The notes beneath the pieces are model-generated. The model searched no databases, was not told the origin of the DNA, and saw only the letters and a list, made by a program, of their open reading frames with translations. Of a stretch of DNA of 64,000 nucleotides, positions 13,183-22,217 are shown piece by piece (within the stretch, counting starts at the first letter, position 1; the number at the start of each line of letters is the position of its first letter). This DNA comes from Pseudoxanthomonas koreensis (GTDB lineage Bacteria; Pseudomonadota; Gammaproteobacteria; Xanthomonadales; Xanthomonadaceae): the NCBI RefSeq assembly GCF_010093225.1, contig NZ_PDWM01000006.1:27094-91093 (forward strand). Direction: 5' to 3'. The translations under genes were made by a program, and so were the position numbers.

Positions 13183-13929
13183 TCAGGGGTTCTCCGTGCT
13201 CTCCGTCGCATTCTGGCGCCGGCTCGTGGAATTGCGCGAGTGGCCGGCGGGACGCGAATCGCCGCGCGCTTCGGCCCGCCGCTCGCGCGGCTGCGCCTGC
13301 CGCGGTGACGGCTCCGCTTCGCGGTTGGCGAAGCGTGGGCCGACGGCGGCACCGGTGCGTGGACCGGCGTCGCCCCCCTGGTAGCCAGGACGCGGGCCAG
13401 CGAACGGACGCTGCGCCGGTGAAGGACCGCGACCGGCCTGGCCATCGCTACCCGTGAATTCCCCGGCACCGATCGCGCCGGCGCGCGGCGTCCGCGGCGG
13501 GCGCGGTGCGTTGCCATCGACGATCCGGTCCAGGTCCCGCCAGGGTGCGCGGTCCAGCGGCGGATTGGCGCCGGCGTGCGGCGGCGGACGGTCGGGCTGG
13601 CCGCCAGGGCGCGGCGGATGCACGGGCGGACGCGGGTAGTGGTGCGGCGGCCGGTAATAGCCGCCTCCCGGGTAGGCGTAGGGCCGCGAGTAGTAGTACG
13701 GAGAGCCGTAGCCGACGCCGAGCGCCCAGCCCGGGGTGTAGCGGTAGCCGTAATAGGGCGAACCGTAGCCGTACACGCCATAGCCGTAACCGCCGTAGCC
13801 CGGCACGTGGTTGTACTGCACCGACGAGCCGCCGCTGTAATAACCGCCGCCGTCGTCGACGTAGCCGTAGCTGGCGCAGCCGCCCAGGGCCAGCGCGCAT
13901 GCCAGGCCGGTGAACAGTCGCAGTTTCAT
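13183..13929 (-). CDS. Low-complexity Gly/Tyr- and Pro-rich lipoprotein
   Basis: A 248-residue predicted lipoprotein of unknown function. The signal peptide ends in ALGGC with the lipidated Cys at residue 18. Residues 20-95 are rich in Gly and Tyr (repeats such as GYGGYGYGVYGYG). Residues 95-135 are rich in Pro and His. The C-terminal 100 residues are rich in Arg, Gly and Pro and probably disordered. Such compositions occur in surface or cell-envelope proteins, but no domain is recognised. Codon bias supports real translation despite the repetitive sequence. Confidence 0.7.
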   Translation of the reverse strand: MKLRLFTGLACALALGGCASYGYVDDGGGYYSGGSSVQYNHVPGYGGYGYGVYGYGSPYYGYRYTPGWALGVGYGSPYYYSRPYAYPGGGYYRPPHHYPRPPVHPPRPGGQPDRPPPHAGANPPLDRAPWRDLDRIVDGNAPRPPRTPRAGAIGAGEFTGSDGQAGRGPSPAQRPFAGPRPGYQGGDAGPRTGAAVGPRFANREAEPSPRQAQPRERRAEARGDSRPAGHSRNSTSRRQNATESTENP

Positions 13930-14074
13930 GGCGCCCCCCTCGGTGTTACATGCAATTACACGATGCGGCCAGCATCGGCAGCGCGGATTGAATCCGTGCT
14001 TAACCCCGCCCGGACCTTGCTGTACCGCTCAGCCCGCGGACAGCCGCCCCGGCCCATACGTTAACCTTTGCCGC

Positions 14075-15031
14075 ATGAGCGACGACCTCCCGACCGCCGA
14101 CGACGTCCTCGCCGCCGCCGCGCGGATCGCCGGCCACGCCAGCCTCACCCCGGTGCTGCGCTCGCGCACCCTCGACGCGCTGGCCGGCTGCGAGCTGCAT
14201 TTCAAGGGCGAACACCTGCAGCGCGGAGGCGCGTTCAAGTTCCGCGGCGCCTGCAACGCGGTCTGGTCGCTGCCCGAAGCCGAGGCCGGCCGCGGCGTGG
14301 TCACCCATTCCTCCGGCAACCACGGCGCGGCCCTGGCCCTGGCCGCGCGCAGCCGCGGCATCCCCTGCCACGTGGTCGTGCCCGACGGCGCGGTCGCGGC
14401 CAAGCTGGCCAACATCCAGCGCCACGGCGCGACCCTGTGGCGCTGCGAGGCGACCCAGGCCGCGCGCGAGGCCACCTGCGCCCAGGTCCAGGCCTCCACC
14501 GGCGCGCACCTGGTCCATCCCTATGCCGACGCGCGGGTGATCGCCGGCCAGGGCACCGCGGCGCTGGAACTGGTGGCCCAGGCCGGGATCCCGGACATCG
14601 TGGTGGTGCCGGTGGGCGGCGGCGGGCTCGCCGCCGGTACCGCCCTGGCCCTGGCCAGCGCCGCACCGGGCTGCCGCCTGGTACTGGCCGAACCGGCCGG
14701 CGCCGCCGACACCGCCCGTTCGCTGACCGCCGGCGAGCGCCGCATCGATTTCGTCCCCGACACCGTCTGCGATGGTCTGCGCGGCGCACTGGGCGCGCCC
14801 AACTTCGCCCTGCTGCAGGCCAGCGGCGCCGAGGCCATCGTGGTCGACGACGCGGCGACCCTGGCGGCGATGCAGCTGGCCTGGCAGGTGCTGAAGCAGG
14901 TGATCGAACCGTCTTCGGCGATCGCGCTGGCCGCGGTGCTGGCCGAACCGGCGCGTTTCGCCGGCCGCCGCGTCGGCGTGGTCCTGTCCGGCGGCAACGT
15001 CGACCTGGGGGCGCTGCCTTGGCGCGGCTGA
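14075..15031 (+). CDS. PLP-dependent threonine/serine dehydratase family protein
   Basis: A 318-residue fold-type II PLP enzyme. The Schiff-base lysine is Lys55 in GGAFKFRGA, the substrate/carboxylate loop is SSGNHG (about 87-92), the phosphate-binding Gly-rich loop is VGGGGLAAG, and the C-terminal SGGN binds the pyridine nitrogen. These features fit catabolic threonine/serine dehydratase or serine racemase-like enzymes without an ACT regulatory domain. The exact substrate is not decidable. The stop overlaps the start of the YdcF-like gene. Confidence 0.88.
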   Translation: MSDDLPTADDVLAAAARIAGHASLTPVLRSRTLDALAGCELHFKGEHLQRGGAFKFRGACNAVWSLPEAEAGRGVVTHSSGNHGAALALAARSRGIPCHVVVPDGAVAAKLANIQRHGATLWRCEATQAAREATCAQVQASTGAHLVHPYADARVIAGQGTAALELVAQAGIPDIVVVPVGGGGLAAGTALALASAAPGCRLVLAEPAGAADTARSLTAGERRIDFVPDTVCDGLRGALGAPNFALLQASGAEAIVVDDAATLAAMQLAWQVLKQVIEPSSAIALAAVLAEPARFAGRRVGVVLSGGNVDLGALPWRG

Positions 15032-15639
15032 AGGGCGCCGGCAAGACGCGTCGCCGCGGCATCGGCGGCTGGCTGTGGCGCCTGCTGCTGCTGGCCGTGC
15101 TGTGGCTGGCGGCGGTGGCGGCATGGATCGTCTGGGTGGGCCAGCGCGACCAGGCCGCGCAGGCCGACGCGATCATCGTGCTCGGCGCGGCGGCCTACGA
15201 CGCGCGGCCTTCGCCGGTGTTCGAGGAGCGCATCCGCCATGGCCTGGACCTGTACCAGCGCGGCTACGCGCCGGTGCTGATCTTCACCGGCGGCTATGGC
15301 AACGGCGCGCGCTTCGCCGAATCGCAGGTGGCGCGCCGCTATGCGCTCAGGCGCGGGGTGCCGGAGTCGGCGATCCTGATCGAATCGGCCTCGCGCACCA
15401 CCCGCCAGAACCTGGTGCAGGCTCGCGCGCTCATGCAGAAGCGCGACCTGCACCGGGTGATCGTGGTCAGCGACCCGCTGCACATGTCCCGCGCGCTGCG
15501 CCTGAGCGACGAACTGGGCATCGACGCGCTGGGCTCGCCCACGCCGAGCACGCGCTTCCGCACGGTGCAGACCCAGTGGCGCTTCCTGCTGCAGGAGGTG
15601 TACTTCTTCCACCGCGACCTGGTGGCCCGGGCGGCGTGA
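15019..15639 (+). CDS. YdcF/SanA-like membrane protein (DUF218)
   Basis: About 206 residues: a short basic N-terminus, one transmembrane helix (about 17-37), then a DUF218 domain beginning ADAIIVLGAAAYD and including GVPESAILIESASRTTRQN and VVSDPLHMSRAL. Such proteins act in envelope biogenesis (SanA, ElyC and YdcF relatives), but the reaction is unproven. There is no ATG before the helix; TTG at 15019, inside the end of the preceding gene, is the best start and implies coupling. Confidence 0.8.
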   Translation: MARLKGAGKTRRRGIGGWLWRLLLLAVLWLAAVAAWIVWVGQRDQAAQADAIIVLGAAAYDARPSPVFEERIRHGLDLYQRGYAPVLIFTGGYGNGARFAESQVARRYALRRGVPESAILIESASRTTRQNLVQARALMQKRDLHRVIVVSDPLHMSRALRLSDELGIDALGSPTPSTRFRTVQTQWRFLLQEVYFFHRDLVARAA

Positions 15640-15700
15640 CGAAACGCGGCGTGGCTGTGCGTATCATGGCCGCGCCCCAACCATGCTCCGCAGGCGAACG

Positions 15701-16129
15701 ATGAAGATCGATGGCACCCGCCGCCAGGACCGCGCGATCGAACTCGTGCTGGGCTACTACGCCGCGTTCAACCGCGGCGACCGCGAAGGCATGCTCGCGC
15801 TGCTGGCCGACGGCGTGATCCACGACCTCAACGAGGGCGAGCGCCAGATCGGCAAGGAGGCGTTCGCCGCGTTCATGCAGCGCATGGACGCCAGCTACCG
15901 CGAACAGCTGCGCGACATCGTCGTGTTCGCCAGCCAGGACGGCGACCGCGCCGCGGCCGAGTACGTGGTCCACGGCGAATACCTGCGCGACGACGAGGGC
16001 CTGCCACCGGCGAAGGGCCAGAAGTACGTGCTGCCCGGCGGCGCCTTCTTCGACATCCGCGACGACCGCATCGCGCGGGTGACCAACTACTACAACCTGC
16101 AGGACTGGATCGGCCAGGTTTCGCGCTGA
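15701..16129 (+). CDS. SnoaL-like / ketosteroid-isomerase-related protein
   Basis: A 142-residue cone-shaped alpha+beta (NTF2-like) protein: VLGYYAAFNRGDREGMLALLADGVIHDLNEG, then a beta-rich half ending ITNYYNLQDW-like. The fold forms a hydrophobic pocket used by isomerases and cyclases; the substrate is unknown. ATG at 15701 is used here, with an in-frame ATG at 15683 as the alternative. It stands alone between the YdcF-like gene and a REP pair. Confidence 0.75.
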   Translation: MKIDGTRRQDRAIELVLGYYAAFNRGDREGMLALLADGVIHDLNEGERQIGKEAFAAFMQRMDASYREQLRDIVVFASQDGDRAAAEYVVHGEYLRDDEGLPPAKGQKYVLPGGAFFDIRDDRIARVTNYYNLQDWIGQVSR

Positions 16130-16134
16130 CGCTT

Positions 16135-16277
16135 TTCCTGTAGGAGCCCACTTCAGGGGGCGACCCGACGACGCTGGAAGGCGCTGCGCTCAACGCGTCG
16201 CTTCCGGATGGGTTGCGTTGAACGTGGTTCCTGCCCGACTCCACCGGGTCGCCCCCTGAAGTGGGCTCCTACAGGAA
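16135..16277. repeat. Inverted pair of GTAG-headed REP-like elements
   Basis: Two 33-base arms (16135-16167 and 16245-16277) are perfect inverted copies of each other, 77 bases apart. Each reads inward from TTCCTGTAGGAGCCCACTTC, with a GTAG head and an imperfect GCCCAC/GGGGGC stem. This is the layout of REP pairs (for example SMAG repeats in Stenotrophomonas) mobilised by RAYT transposases. It separates the SnoaL-like gene from convergent bioC and could fold in the transcripts of both. Confidence 0.85.
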
Positions 16278-16288
16278 GGCAGGTGCCG

Positions 16289-17176
16289 TCAGGGCTGGGG
16301 GCGGCGGCGGATGGGGATGCGGGACAGGGGGACGGCGGCGATCTCGTGGCCGCCTTCGCGGATCGGAGCTCCCGGCGGCGGCGCCCAGGCGTGCGCGTAG
16401 AGCACTTGCCAGGTGCTGGGCAGGCGACCTTCGCCGGTGCGCAGGGTTTCGTAGGCCGCGGTCGCCGCGGCGAAGCGCGCGCGGCCGGTGAGGCTGCGGC
16501 GGCGCGCGGCCATGGCGTTGGTCGCGCCGATCACGCGCAGTTCGTGCATCAGCGCCGGCAGGTCCGGATAGGTGAGGGTGAACAGGTCGCGGTCCAGCAC
16601 CGGGTCGCGGAATCCCGCCGCCACCAGCGCATCGCCGAACTGGGCGATGCTGGCGAACGGACTCACGTGCGGCACGGCATCGGCCTGGGCGAACGACTCG
16701 CGCAGCTCGCCCAGCGTCTCCGGTCCGAAGCTCGAGCACAGCAGCAGCCCGCCCGGCCTGAGCACGCGGCGGAACCCGGCGAACACCGCCGGCAGGTCCT
16801 CCACCCACTGCAGGCACAGGTTGCTGAAGACCACGTCCACGCTGCCTTCGGCCAGCGGCAGCGCGCGCGCATCGGCGCACACGCGCGCGAACGGCTTCCA
16901 CCAGCCGGCCTGCTTCTTCGCCTGGCGCAGCATCGGCAGCGCCAGGTCCAGCGCGACCACCTGCGCCTTGGGCCAGCGCTTGCGCATCGCCGCGGCGGCG
17001 TGGCCGGTGCCGCTGCCCACGTCCAGCACCACCTGCGGCACCTTGTCTTCCAGATAGGCCAGCGATTCGAGCAGGCGCGCGAGCACTTCCTGCTGCAACG
17101 CCGCCGCGGCGTCGTAGCCGGCGGCCGCACGGGAAAAGGCGCGGCGCACGTGGCGGGGGTCGAACAGCGGATCCAT
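16289..17176 (-). CDS. bioC: Malonyl-ACP O-methyltransferase BioC
   Basis: A 295-residue class I SAM methyltransferase that masks the free carboxyl of malonyl-ACP so the fatty-acid pathway can build pimeloyl-ACP for biotin. SAM motif I is VLDVGSGTGHAAAA (about 49-62), followed by VVALDLALPML and FSNLCLQWVEDLP, all characteristic of BioC. The start at 17176 (MDPLFDPRHVRRAF) is chosen because the family begins this way; the frame extends upstream but overlaps bioH. It is the last gene of the leftward biotin operon, 16 bases after bioH. Confidence 0.93.
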   Translation of the reverse strand: MDPLFDPRHVRRAFSRAAAGYDAAAALQQEVLARLLESLAYLEDKVPQVVLDVGSGTGHAAAAMRKRWPKAQVVALDLALPMLRQAKKQAGWWKPFARVCADARALPLAEGSVDVVFSNLCLQWVEDLPAVFAGFRRVLRPGGLLLCSSFGPETLGELRESFAQADAVPHVSPFASIAQFGDALVAAGFRDPVLDRDLFTLTYPDLPALMHELRVIGATNAMAARRRSLTGRARFAAATAAYETLRTGEGRLPSTWQVLYAHAWAPPPGAPIREGGHEIAAVPLSRIPIRRRPQP

Positions 17177-17192
17177 GCGGGGAATGCGTGCG

Positions 17193-17957
17193 TCAGGGCG
17201 CGCTATTGTCGGCGAAAGCGGCCAGTTCCGCCGCCACCGCGTCGACATGGCCCAGGAACGGCGCGTGCGCGGCCCCGGCCAGTTCGACGAAACGCGAGCG
17301 CGGCGCCAGCGCGGCGGCCGCTTCCATCCCGCGCGGATGCACCAGGCGGTCGCGGCGCCCGCCCAGCCACAGGCTGGGCACGCGCAGGGACGGCAGGCTG
17401 CGGCGCAGGTCGCTGGATTCGAGCAGGCGCAGGCCCTGCTGCAGCGCTTCCGGATCCGGCGCACCGCGCTCGGACAGCAGCGCGCGCAGCAGCTTCAGTT
17501 CGGCGCGGCCGTGCTCGGAGCCGAGCGTGTCCAGCGCGATGAAACGGTCCAGGGTGCCGGCGTAGTCCTCGCCCAGTTCCTGGCCGAAGCGCGCGAACAC
17601 CTCCGGCGCGACCGCGTGCGGCCAGTCCTCGGCGCGGACGAAGCGCGGCGTGGCCGCGACCATCGCCAGCCCGCGCACGGTCGGCAGCGTGGCCGCCGCG
17701 CGCAACGCGAACAGCCCGCCCAGCGACCAGCCCAGCCACACCGCCGGCGGCACCCGCGCGGCGATCGCGCTGGCCACGGCCGCCAGTTCCAGCGGCGTGC
17801 CGGGATCGCGGCTGAAGCCGTGCCCGGGCAGGTCGACCAGGTGCAGGCGGAAGCGCGATGCCAGGCGTTCGGCCAGCGGCGCGAACACACCGCCGTGCAG
17901 CGCCCAGCCGTGGATCAGGACCAGGTCCGGGCCGCTGCCGAGGGTTTGGATGTGCAT
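17193..17957 (-). CDS. bioH: Pimeloyl-ACP methyl ester carboxylesterase BioH
   Basis: A 254-residue alpha/beta hydrolase that removes the methyl group added by BioC to release pimeloyl-ACP. The oxyanion region is LIHGWALHGG, the nucleophile is Ser78 in GWSLGG, and Asp203 and His231 complete the triad. Length and motifs are those of BioH. The gene lies between bioF and bioC on the minus strand with short gaps. Confidence 0.93.
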   Translation of the reverse strand: MHIQTLGSGPDLVLIHGWALHGGVFAPLAERLASRFRLHLVDLPGHGFSRDPGTPLELAAVASAIAARVPPAVWLGWSLGGLFALRAAATLPTVRGLAMVAATPRFVRAEDWPHAVAPEVFARFGQELGEDYAGTLDRFIALDTLGSEHGRAELKLLRALLSERGAPDPEALQQGLRLLESSDLRRSLPSLRVPSLWLGGRRDRLVHPRGMEAAAALAPRSRFVELAGAAHAPFLGHVDAVAAELAAFADNSAP

Positions 17958-17982
17958 CGCGCCATTGTCGCCGACGCAGGGC

Positions 17983-19172
17983 TCAGGCGGCGGCGCGGGC
18001 GGCGTGGGCGCGGGCTTCGGCGAGGGCGCCGAGCAGGGCGTTGACCTGCTGCGGGGTGTGCAGCGCCGACAGGGTCACGCGCAGGCGGGAGCGGCCTTCG
18101 GCGACGGTCGGCGGGCGGATCGCGGTGACCAGGAAGCCGGCCTGCTCCAGCGCCGCGGACATCGCCGTGGCGGTGGCTTCGGCGCCGCACAGCACCGGCT
18201 GGATCGGCGTGTTCGAGGCCATCAGTTCCAGCCCCAGGCGCCCGGCGCCGATGCGGAACTGGCCGACCAGCTCCTGCAGGCGCGCGCGGCGCCAGTCGTC
18301 GCGGCGCGCCAGCTTCACCGCCGCCAGGGTCGCGGCGGCCAGCGCCGGCGGCAGCGCGGTGGTGTAGAGGTAGGGCCGGGCCACCCCGGCCAGGTGCTCG
18401 ATGAGGTCGGCATCGCCGGCCACCACCGCGCCGTAGCCGCCCAGGGCCTTGCCCAGGGTGGCCAGCTGCAGCGGCACCTCGGCCACGCCCAGGCCAGCCT
18501 CGGCCACCGTGCCGCGGCCCTGCGGGCCGAGCACGCCGACGCCGTGGGCATCGTCCACGTACAGCAGCGCGTCCTGCGCCCGCGCCACCAGCGACAGCGC
18601 GCGCAGCGGGGCGACGTCGCCGTCCATGCTGAAGACGCCATCGGTGGCCAGCATCGCCGCGCCGCCGGACGCGTTGCGCAACTGGCGCATCGCCCCTTCC
18701 GGATCCAGGTGCGGGTAGCGGCGCAGGCGCGCGCCGGCCAGGCGGGTGGCATCGATCAGGCTGGCATGGTTGAGCCGGTCCTGGACGCAGCGTCGTCGTC
18801 CTCCAGCAGCGCCTGCTGCACCGCCAGGTTGGCGGCAAACCCGCTGCCGAACAGCAGCGCGCGCGGCACGCCGAGCCATTCGGCCATCTCGCGCTCGAGC
18901 TGTTCATGCAGCGCATGGTGGCCGCAGACCAGGTGCGAGGCGGTCGAGCCGGTGCCCTCGCGCGCCACCGCGTCCTGCAGTGCGGCGCCGACCTCGAACT
19001 GCGAGGCCAGGCCCAGGTAGTCGTTGCTGCAGAAGCCGGTCAGCCAGCGGCTGTCGACTTCCACGCGCACGCCGTCGCGGCGGTCGATGGTGCGGCGCTG
19101 GCGCAGGCGACCCTGCGCGGTGCGCAGGCGCCGCAGCGCTTCGATGCGTTCGTGGATGTCGATCCGTGCCAT
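17983..19172 (-). pseudogene. bioF: 8-amino-7-oxononanoate synthase BioF, interrupted by a frameshift
   Basis: Two overlapping frames together make one BioF. The first (from ATG 19172) runs [16 protein letters not shown] through [13 protein letters not shown] and LLEDDDA; the second resumes at [18 protein letters not shown] and continues to 17983 with [19 protein letters not shown] and the PLP-lysine segment [13 protein letters not shown]. The join falls at about 18780-18800. The span is 1190 bases, one short of a multiple of three, so a single-base loss (or a two-base gain) explains it. No clear slippery heptamer is seen. Either the enzyme is truly broken or the base is a sequencing or assembly error; the rest of the gene looks well conserved, which favours an error or a very recent mutation. 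Confidence 0.85.
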
Positions 19173-19209
19173 GGTGTCTGCCCCTCCCCCCCGGGAGCGC
19201 CGTGCATGC

Positions 19210-20259
19210 TCAGGCCGCGCATCCGCACGCGGATGCCGGCTCGGTGATGTCGGCATGCACGGTAGCGCCTGTGGCCGCCACGGTTCCGTGACCGGGCTCA
19301 CATCGGGAGAGCGGCATCGGCCGCAGGCCCAGCCGCGCGAACAGCGCCTGGTCGCGTTCCACGTCCGGATTGCCGGTGGTCAGCAGCTTCTCGCCGTGGA
19401 AGATCGAGTTGGCGCCTGCGGCAAAACACAGGGCCTGCAGCTCATCGCTCATCTGTTCGCGCCCGGCCGACAGCCGCACCATCGAGCGCGGCATGGCGAT
19501 GCGCGCCACCGCGACCATGCGCACGAACTCGAACGGATCCAGTTCGGCGGTGCCGGCCAGCGGCGTGCCGGCCACCTGCACCAGGCGGTTGATCGGCACC
19601 GAATCCGGGTGCGCGGGCAGGTTCGCCAGCGCCTGCAGCAGCCCGGCGCGCTGCTCGCGGGTCTCGCCCATGCCGACGATGCCGCCGCAGCAGGTCTTCA
19701 GCCCGGCCTCGCGCACGTGGTCCAGCGTGTCCAGGCGGTCCTGGTACTGGCGGGTGTGGATCACCTCGCCGTAGAACTCCGGCGCGGTGTCCAGGTTGTG
19801 GTTGTAGTAGTCCAGGCCGGCGTCGCGCAGGGCGCCGGCCTGGTCGGCCGAGAGCATGCCCAGGGTGGCGCAGGTTTCCAGGCCCAGCGCCTTCACCCCG
19901 GCGATCATCGCCGCGACCTTGGGGATGTCGCGGTCCTTCGGGCTGCGCCAGGCCGCGCCCATGCAGAAGCGCGAGGCGCCGGCATCGCGCGCCTGGCGGG
20001 CCTTTTCCAGCACCTGCGCGGTGTCCATCAGCTTGCCCGCGTCCACGCCGGTGGCGTAGCGCTGCGCCTGCGGGCAGTAGCCGCAGTCCTCCGGGCAGCC
20101 GCCGGTCTTCACCGAGAGCAGGGTCGAGACCTGGACTTCGGCCGGGTCGAAGTGCTCGCGGTGCACCGCGGCGGCCCGGTACAGCAGCTCCGGCAGCGGC
20201 AGGGCGAGCAGGGCGAGCAGTTCCTCGCGGCGCCAGTCGTGGCGGATTTCCGTGGGCAT
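19210..20259 (-). CDS. bioB: Biotin synthase BioB
   Basis: A 349-residue radical-SAM enzyme that inserts sulfur into dethiobiotin. The [4Fe-4S]/SAM motif is [10 protein letters not shown] (about 54-63); the region [16 protein letters not shown] and the downstream cysteines ([15 protein letters not shown]) serve the second cluster. The ATG at 20259 ([13 protein letters not shown]) is chosen because the upstream extension is not BioB-like. It heads the leftward operon bioB-bioF-bioH-bioC, under the BirA-type operator at 20325-20358. bioA and bioD are not in the window. Confidence 0.96.
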   Translation of the reverse strand: MPTEIRHDWRREELLALLALPLPELLYRAAAVHREHFDPAEVQVSTLLSVKTGGCPEDCGYCPQAQRYATGVDAGKLMDTAQVLEKARQARDAGASRFCMGAAWRSPKDRDIPKVAAMIAGVKALGLETCATLGMLSADQAGALRDAGLDYYNHNLDTAPEFYGEVIHTRQYQDRLDTLDHVREAGLKTCCGGIVGMGETREQRAGLLQALANLPAHPDSVPINRLVQVAGTPLAGTAELDPFEFVRMVAVARIAMPRSMVRLSAGREQMSDELQALCFAAGANSIFHGEKLLTTGNPDVERDQALFARLGLRPMPLSRCEPGHGTVAATGATVHADITEPASACGCAA

Positions 20260-20324
20260 GGGGGTGGTTTTCCTGACGGCGGCGCGGGGGCGGACGCGGG
20301 CAGTCTGGGAAGCCGGCTGCGGGG

Positions 20325-20358
20325 CTGTCAACCAGAAACGCAATTATCCGGTTTACAG
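20325..20358. promoter_or_regulatory. BirA (biotin repressor) operator upstream of bioB
   Basis: Half-sites CTGTCAACC (20325-20333) and GGTTTACAG (20350-20358) are inverted copies with one mismatch, separated by exactly 16 bases. The Escherichia coli bioO site has half-sites TTGTAAACC and GGTTTACAA at the same 16-base spacing. It lies 66 bases upstream of the bioB start and would let BirA-biotinyl-AMP repress the operon. A GATAAT -10-like element on the minus strand falls inside the spacer. Confidence 0.85.
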
Positions 20359-20506
20359 CAGCCGCCGGCAGGGCACGGGGAAGCCCTACCTCCGGCCGGT
20401 GCGGTGGCCGATACCGCGCACGGGACCGCCGCGGGATGGTGTGCACCCCTGTCGCGGCAGCACGGCCTTGCACTGGATCGAAGGAAAATCCCGGCCGGCG
20501 ATACGC

Positions 20507-21217
20507 GTGCCGGGCATCGTCGCGTTGGCCGGGTGGCTCGACCGGCTGCTGCCGGCGCGCTGCCTGGTCTGCACCGGGCCGGGCGAGGATGGACTGGACC
20601 TGTGCCTGGCCTGCCGGCAGGCGCTGCCGGTGGAAGCGCATGCCTGCCGGCGCTGCGCCTTGCCGCTGCCGCCCTTGCCGCTGCCCGCCGACGGCCTGTG
20701 CGGGCGCTGCCTGCGGCAGCCGTCGCCACTGCAGGCGACCCATGCGGCCTTCGCCTACGCCGCGCCGCTGGACCGGCTGCTGCCGCGTTACAAGTTCCAC
20801 CACGACCTGGCCGCCGGGCGCCTGCTCGCGCAGCTCATGGTCCCGGCCCTGGCCGGCGCGGACCGGCCGCAGGCGCTGGTGCCGGTGCCGCTGCATCGGC
20901 GGCGGCTGCGCGAACGCGGCTACGACCAGGCGCTGGAACTGGCGCGGCCACTGGCACGCAGCCTGGGCCTGCCGCTGCAGGCGGGGCTGCTGAGAAGGCT
21001 ACGATCGACGCTGCCGCAGTCGGAACTGGATGCGGACGCGCGGCACGCCAATCTGCGCGGGGCCTTCGAAGCGCGCTGTCACGGCACGCCGCCGGCGCAC
21101 GTGGCCCTGGTCGACGATGTGATGACGACCGGGGCGACGCTGCATGCGGCGGCGCAGGCGCTGCGGCGCGCTGGCGTCACGCGGGTGGATGCATGGGTGT
21201 GTGCGCGGGTGCCGTGA
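20507..21217 (+). CDS. ComF-family phosphoribosyltransferase-like protein
   Basis: About 236 residues. The N-terminal double zinc-finger-like part has four CxxC pairs (ARCLVC, LCLAC, ACRRC, LCGRC), and the C-terminal part is a PRTase fold with the signature LVDDVMTTGATLHAA. ComF proteins help DNA uptake and, in some species, DNA repair; none has a well-defined reaction. There is no ATG near the N-terminus: GTG at 20507 leaves the expected short lead before the zinc motif, and GTG at 20441 is the alternative. Transcribed divergently from bioB. Confidence 0.85.
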   Translation: MPGIVALAGWLDRLLPARCLVCTGPGEDGLDLCLACRQALPVEAHACRRCALPLPPLPLPADGLCGRCLRQPSPLQATHAAFAYAAPLDRLLPRYKFHHDLAAGRLLAQLMVPALAGADRPQALVPVPLHRRRLRERGYDQALELARPLARSLGLPLQAGLLRRLRSTLPQSELDADARHANLRGAFEARCHGTPPAHVALVDDVMTTGATLHAAAQALRRAGVTRVDAWVCARVP

Positions 21218-21264
21218 CATGGCGGGACAGACCGGTGCCGTGACATGGCGGCGCGGCGGCGGAT

Positions 21265-21425
21265 TTCCTGTAGGAGCCCACTTCATGGGGCGACCCGGTT
21301 GCGTCTGCACGCAGCCACGATCAACGCAACCGGGCCGGCGATGAAGCAACCGATCCGGAGATTCCGCGTTCAACGTGGCGCGTTCCGGCGCCGACGGGTC
21401 GCCCCCTGAAGTGGACTCCTACAGG
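21265..21425. repeat. Second inverted pair of GTAG-headed REP-like elements
   Basis: The left arm (21265-21297) starts with the same TTCCTGTAGGAGCCCACTTC as the pair at 16135. The right arm (21395-21425) is its inverted counterpart with a few substitutions (ATGGGG against the complement of CCCCCT, and GGACTCC for GGGCTCC). About 97 bases separate the arms. It fills most of the 360-base gap between comF and the first HdeD-like gene; the remaining 150 bases before that gene show nothing recognisable. Confidence 0.82.
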
Positions 21426-21578
21426 GGGCGTGCGTCGGGATGTCGAGGCGCCGCGGCGGCGGGACGTTGGAGTGTCGGGGCGGCGTGGCGGCAGGGGCTC
21501 CATTTGACAGTGGCCGAGCGGGCGGGGTATGCCGTGGCCGGGCCATTCCGGCTCCCGTCACGAAAGGCAGGACGCACC

Positions 21579-22133
21579 ATGGAAGCAGGTACCACCGAGG
21601 AAGTGCGCCGCACCTGGTGGGTGTCGGTACTGTTCGGGCTGATCGCCATCGCCTTCGGCCTGATCACCATGGCCAAGCCGTTCCAGGCGCTGGTGGCGAT
21701 GGCCTGGGCGTTCGGCATCCTGGCCCTGGCCGATGGCATCGCCAGCCTGCTGGCGCTGTTCGACAAGCGCGTGGCCATTCCGAAGATCTGGCTGCTGTTC
21801 TACGCGGTGGCGTCGATCGCCTTCGGCCTGATCGCCGTGGCCAACCCCAAGGCCACCGCCGGCATCCTGTTCCTGATGCTGTCGTTCTGGCTGATCGTGG
21901 CCGGCGTGTTCCGGATCATCTTCGCCATCCGCGTGCGCAAGGAGATCGTCGGCGAATGGCTGATCGCGCTCAGCGGCGTGCTGGCGATCGTGCTGGGCAT
22001 CATGTTCCTGCGCAACCCGGCCATCGGCCTGTTCGCCACCGCGTTCTGGATCGGCGCCGGCGCGCTGGTCTACGGCCTGTTCCAGGTGCTGGCGGGCTTC
22101 CGCTTCCGCACGCACAAGCCGCTGGCGGCCTGA
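21579..22133 (+). CDS. HdeD-like acid-resistance membrane protein (DUF308)
   Basis: A 184-residue integral membrane protein with six predicted helices arranged as repeated pairs (for example LFGLIAIAFGLITM, AWAFGILALADGIASLLALF). This is the DUF308 pattern of HdeD, linked to acid resistance at high cell density in E. coli. The ATG at 21579 is preceded by AAGGCAGG. A diverged paralogue follows 84 bases downstream, so the pair arose by tandem duplication. No other acid-stress gene is nearby. Confidence 0.85.
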   Translation: MEAGTTEEVRRTWWVSVLFGLIAIAFGLITMAKPFQALVAMAWAFGILALADGIASLLALFDKRVAIPKIWLLFYAVASIAFGLIAVANPKATAGILFLMLSFWLIVAGVFRIIFAIRVRKEIVGEWLIALSGVLAIVLGIMFLRNPAIGLFATAFWIGAGALVYGLFQVLAGFRFRTHKPLAA

Positions 22134-22217
22134 CGTCGACTGTCGCAACCGCGTCATCCGCGCCGGCGACCGTGTTCGCCGGCGTGGTTCCTTCCCGTCG
22201 CCGTCCTGGAGTCCGTC

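Noticed and set aside
16135-16277. Inverted repeat as a simple bidirectional terminator
   Set aside because: The arms are 33 bp, 77 bp apart, lack T-runs and recur at 21265-21425, so a mobile REP pair is the better reading, though it may also affect transcription.
18780-18800. Programmed ribosomal frameshift in bioF
   Set aside because: No recognisable slippery heptamer or following hairpin/SD element at the join; a mutation or sequence error is simpler.
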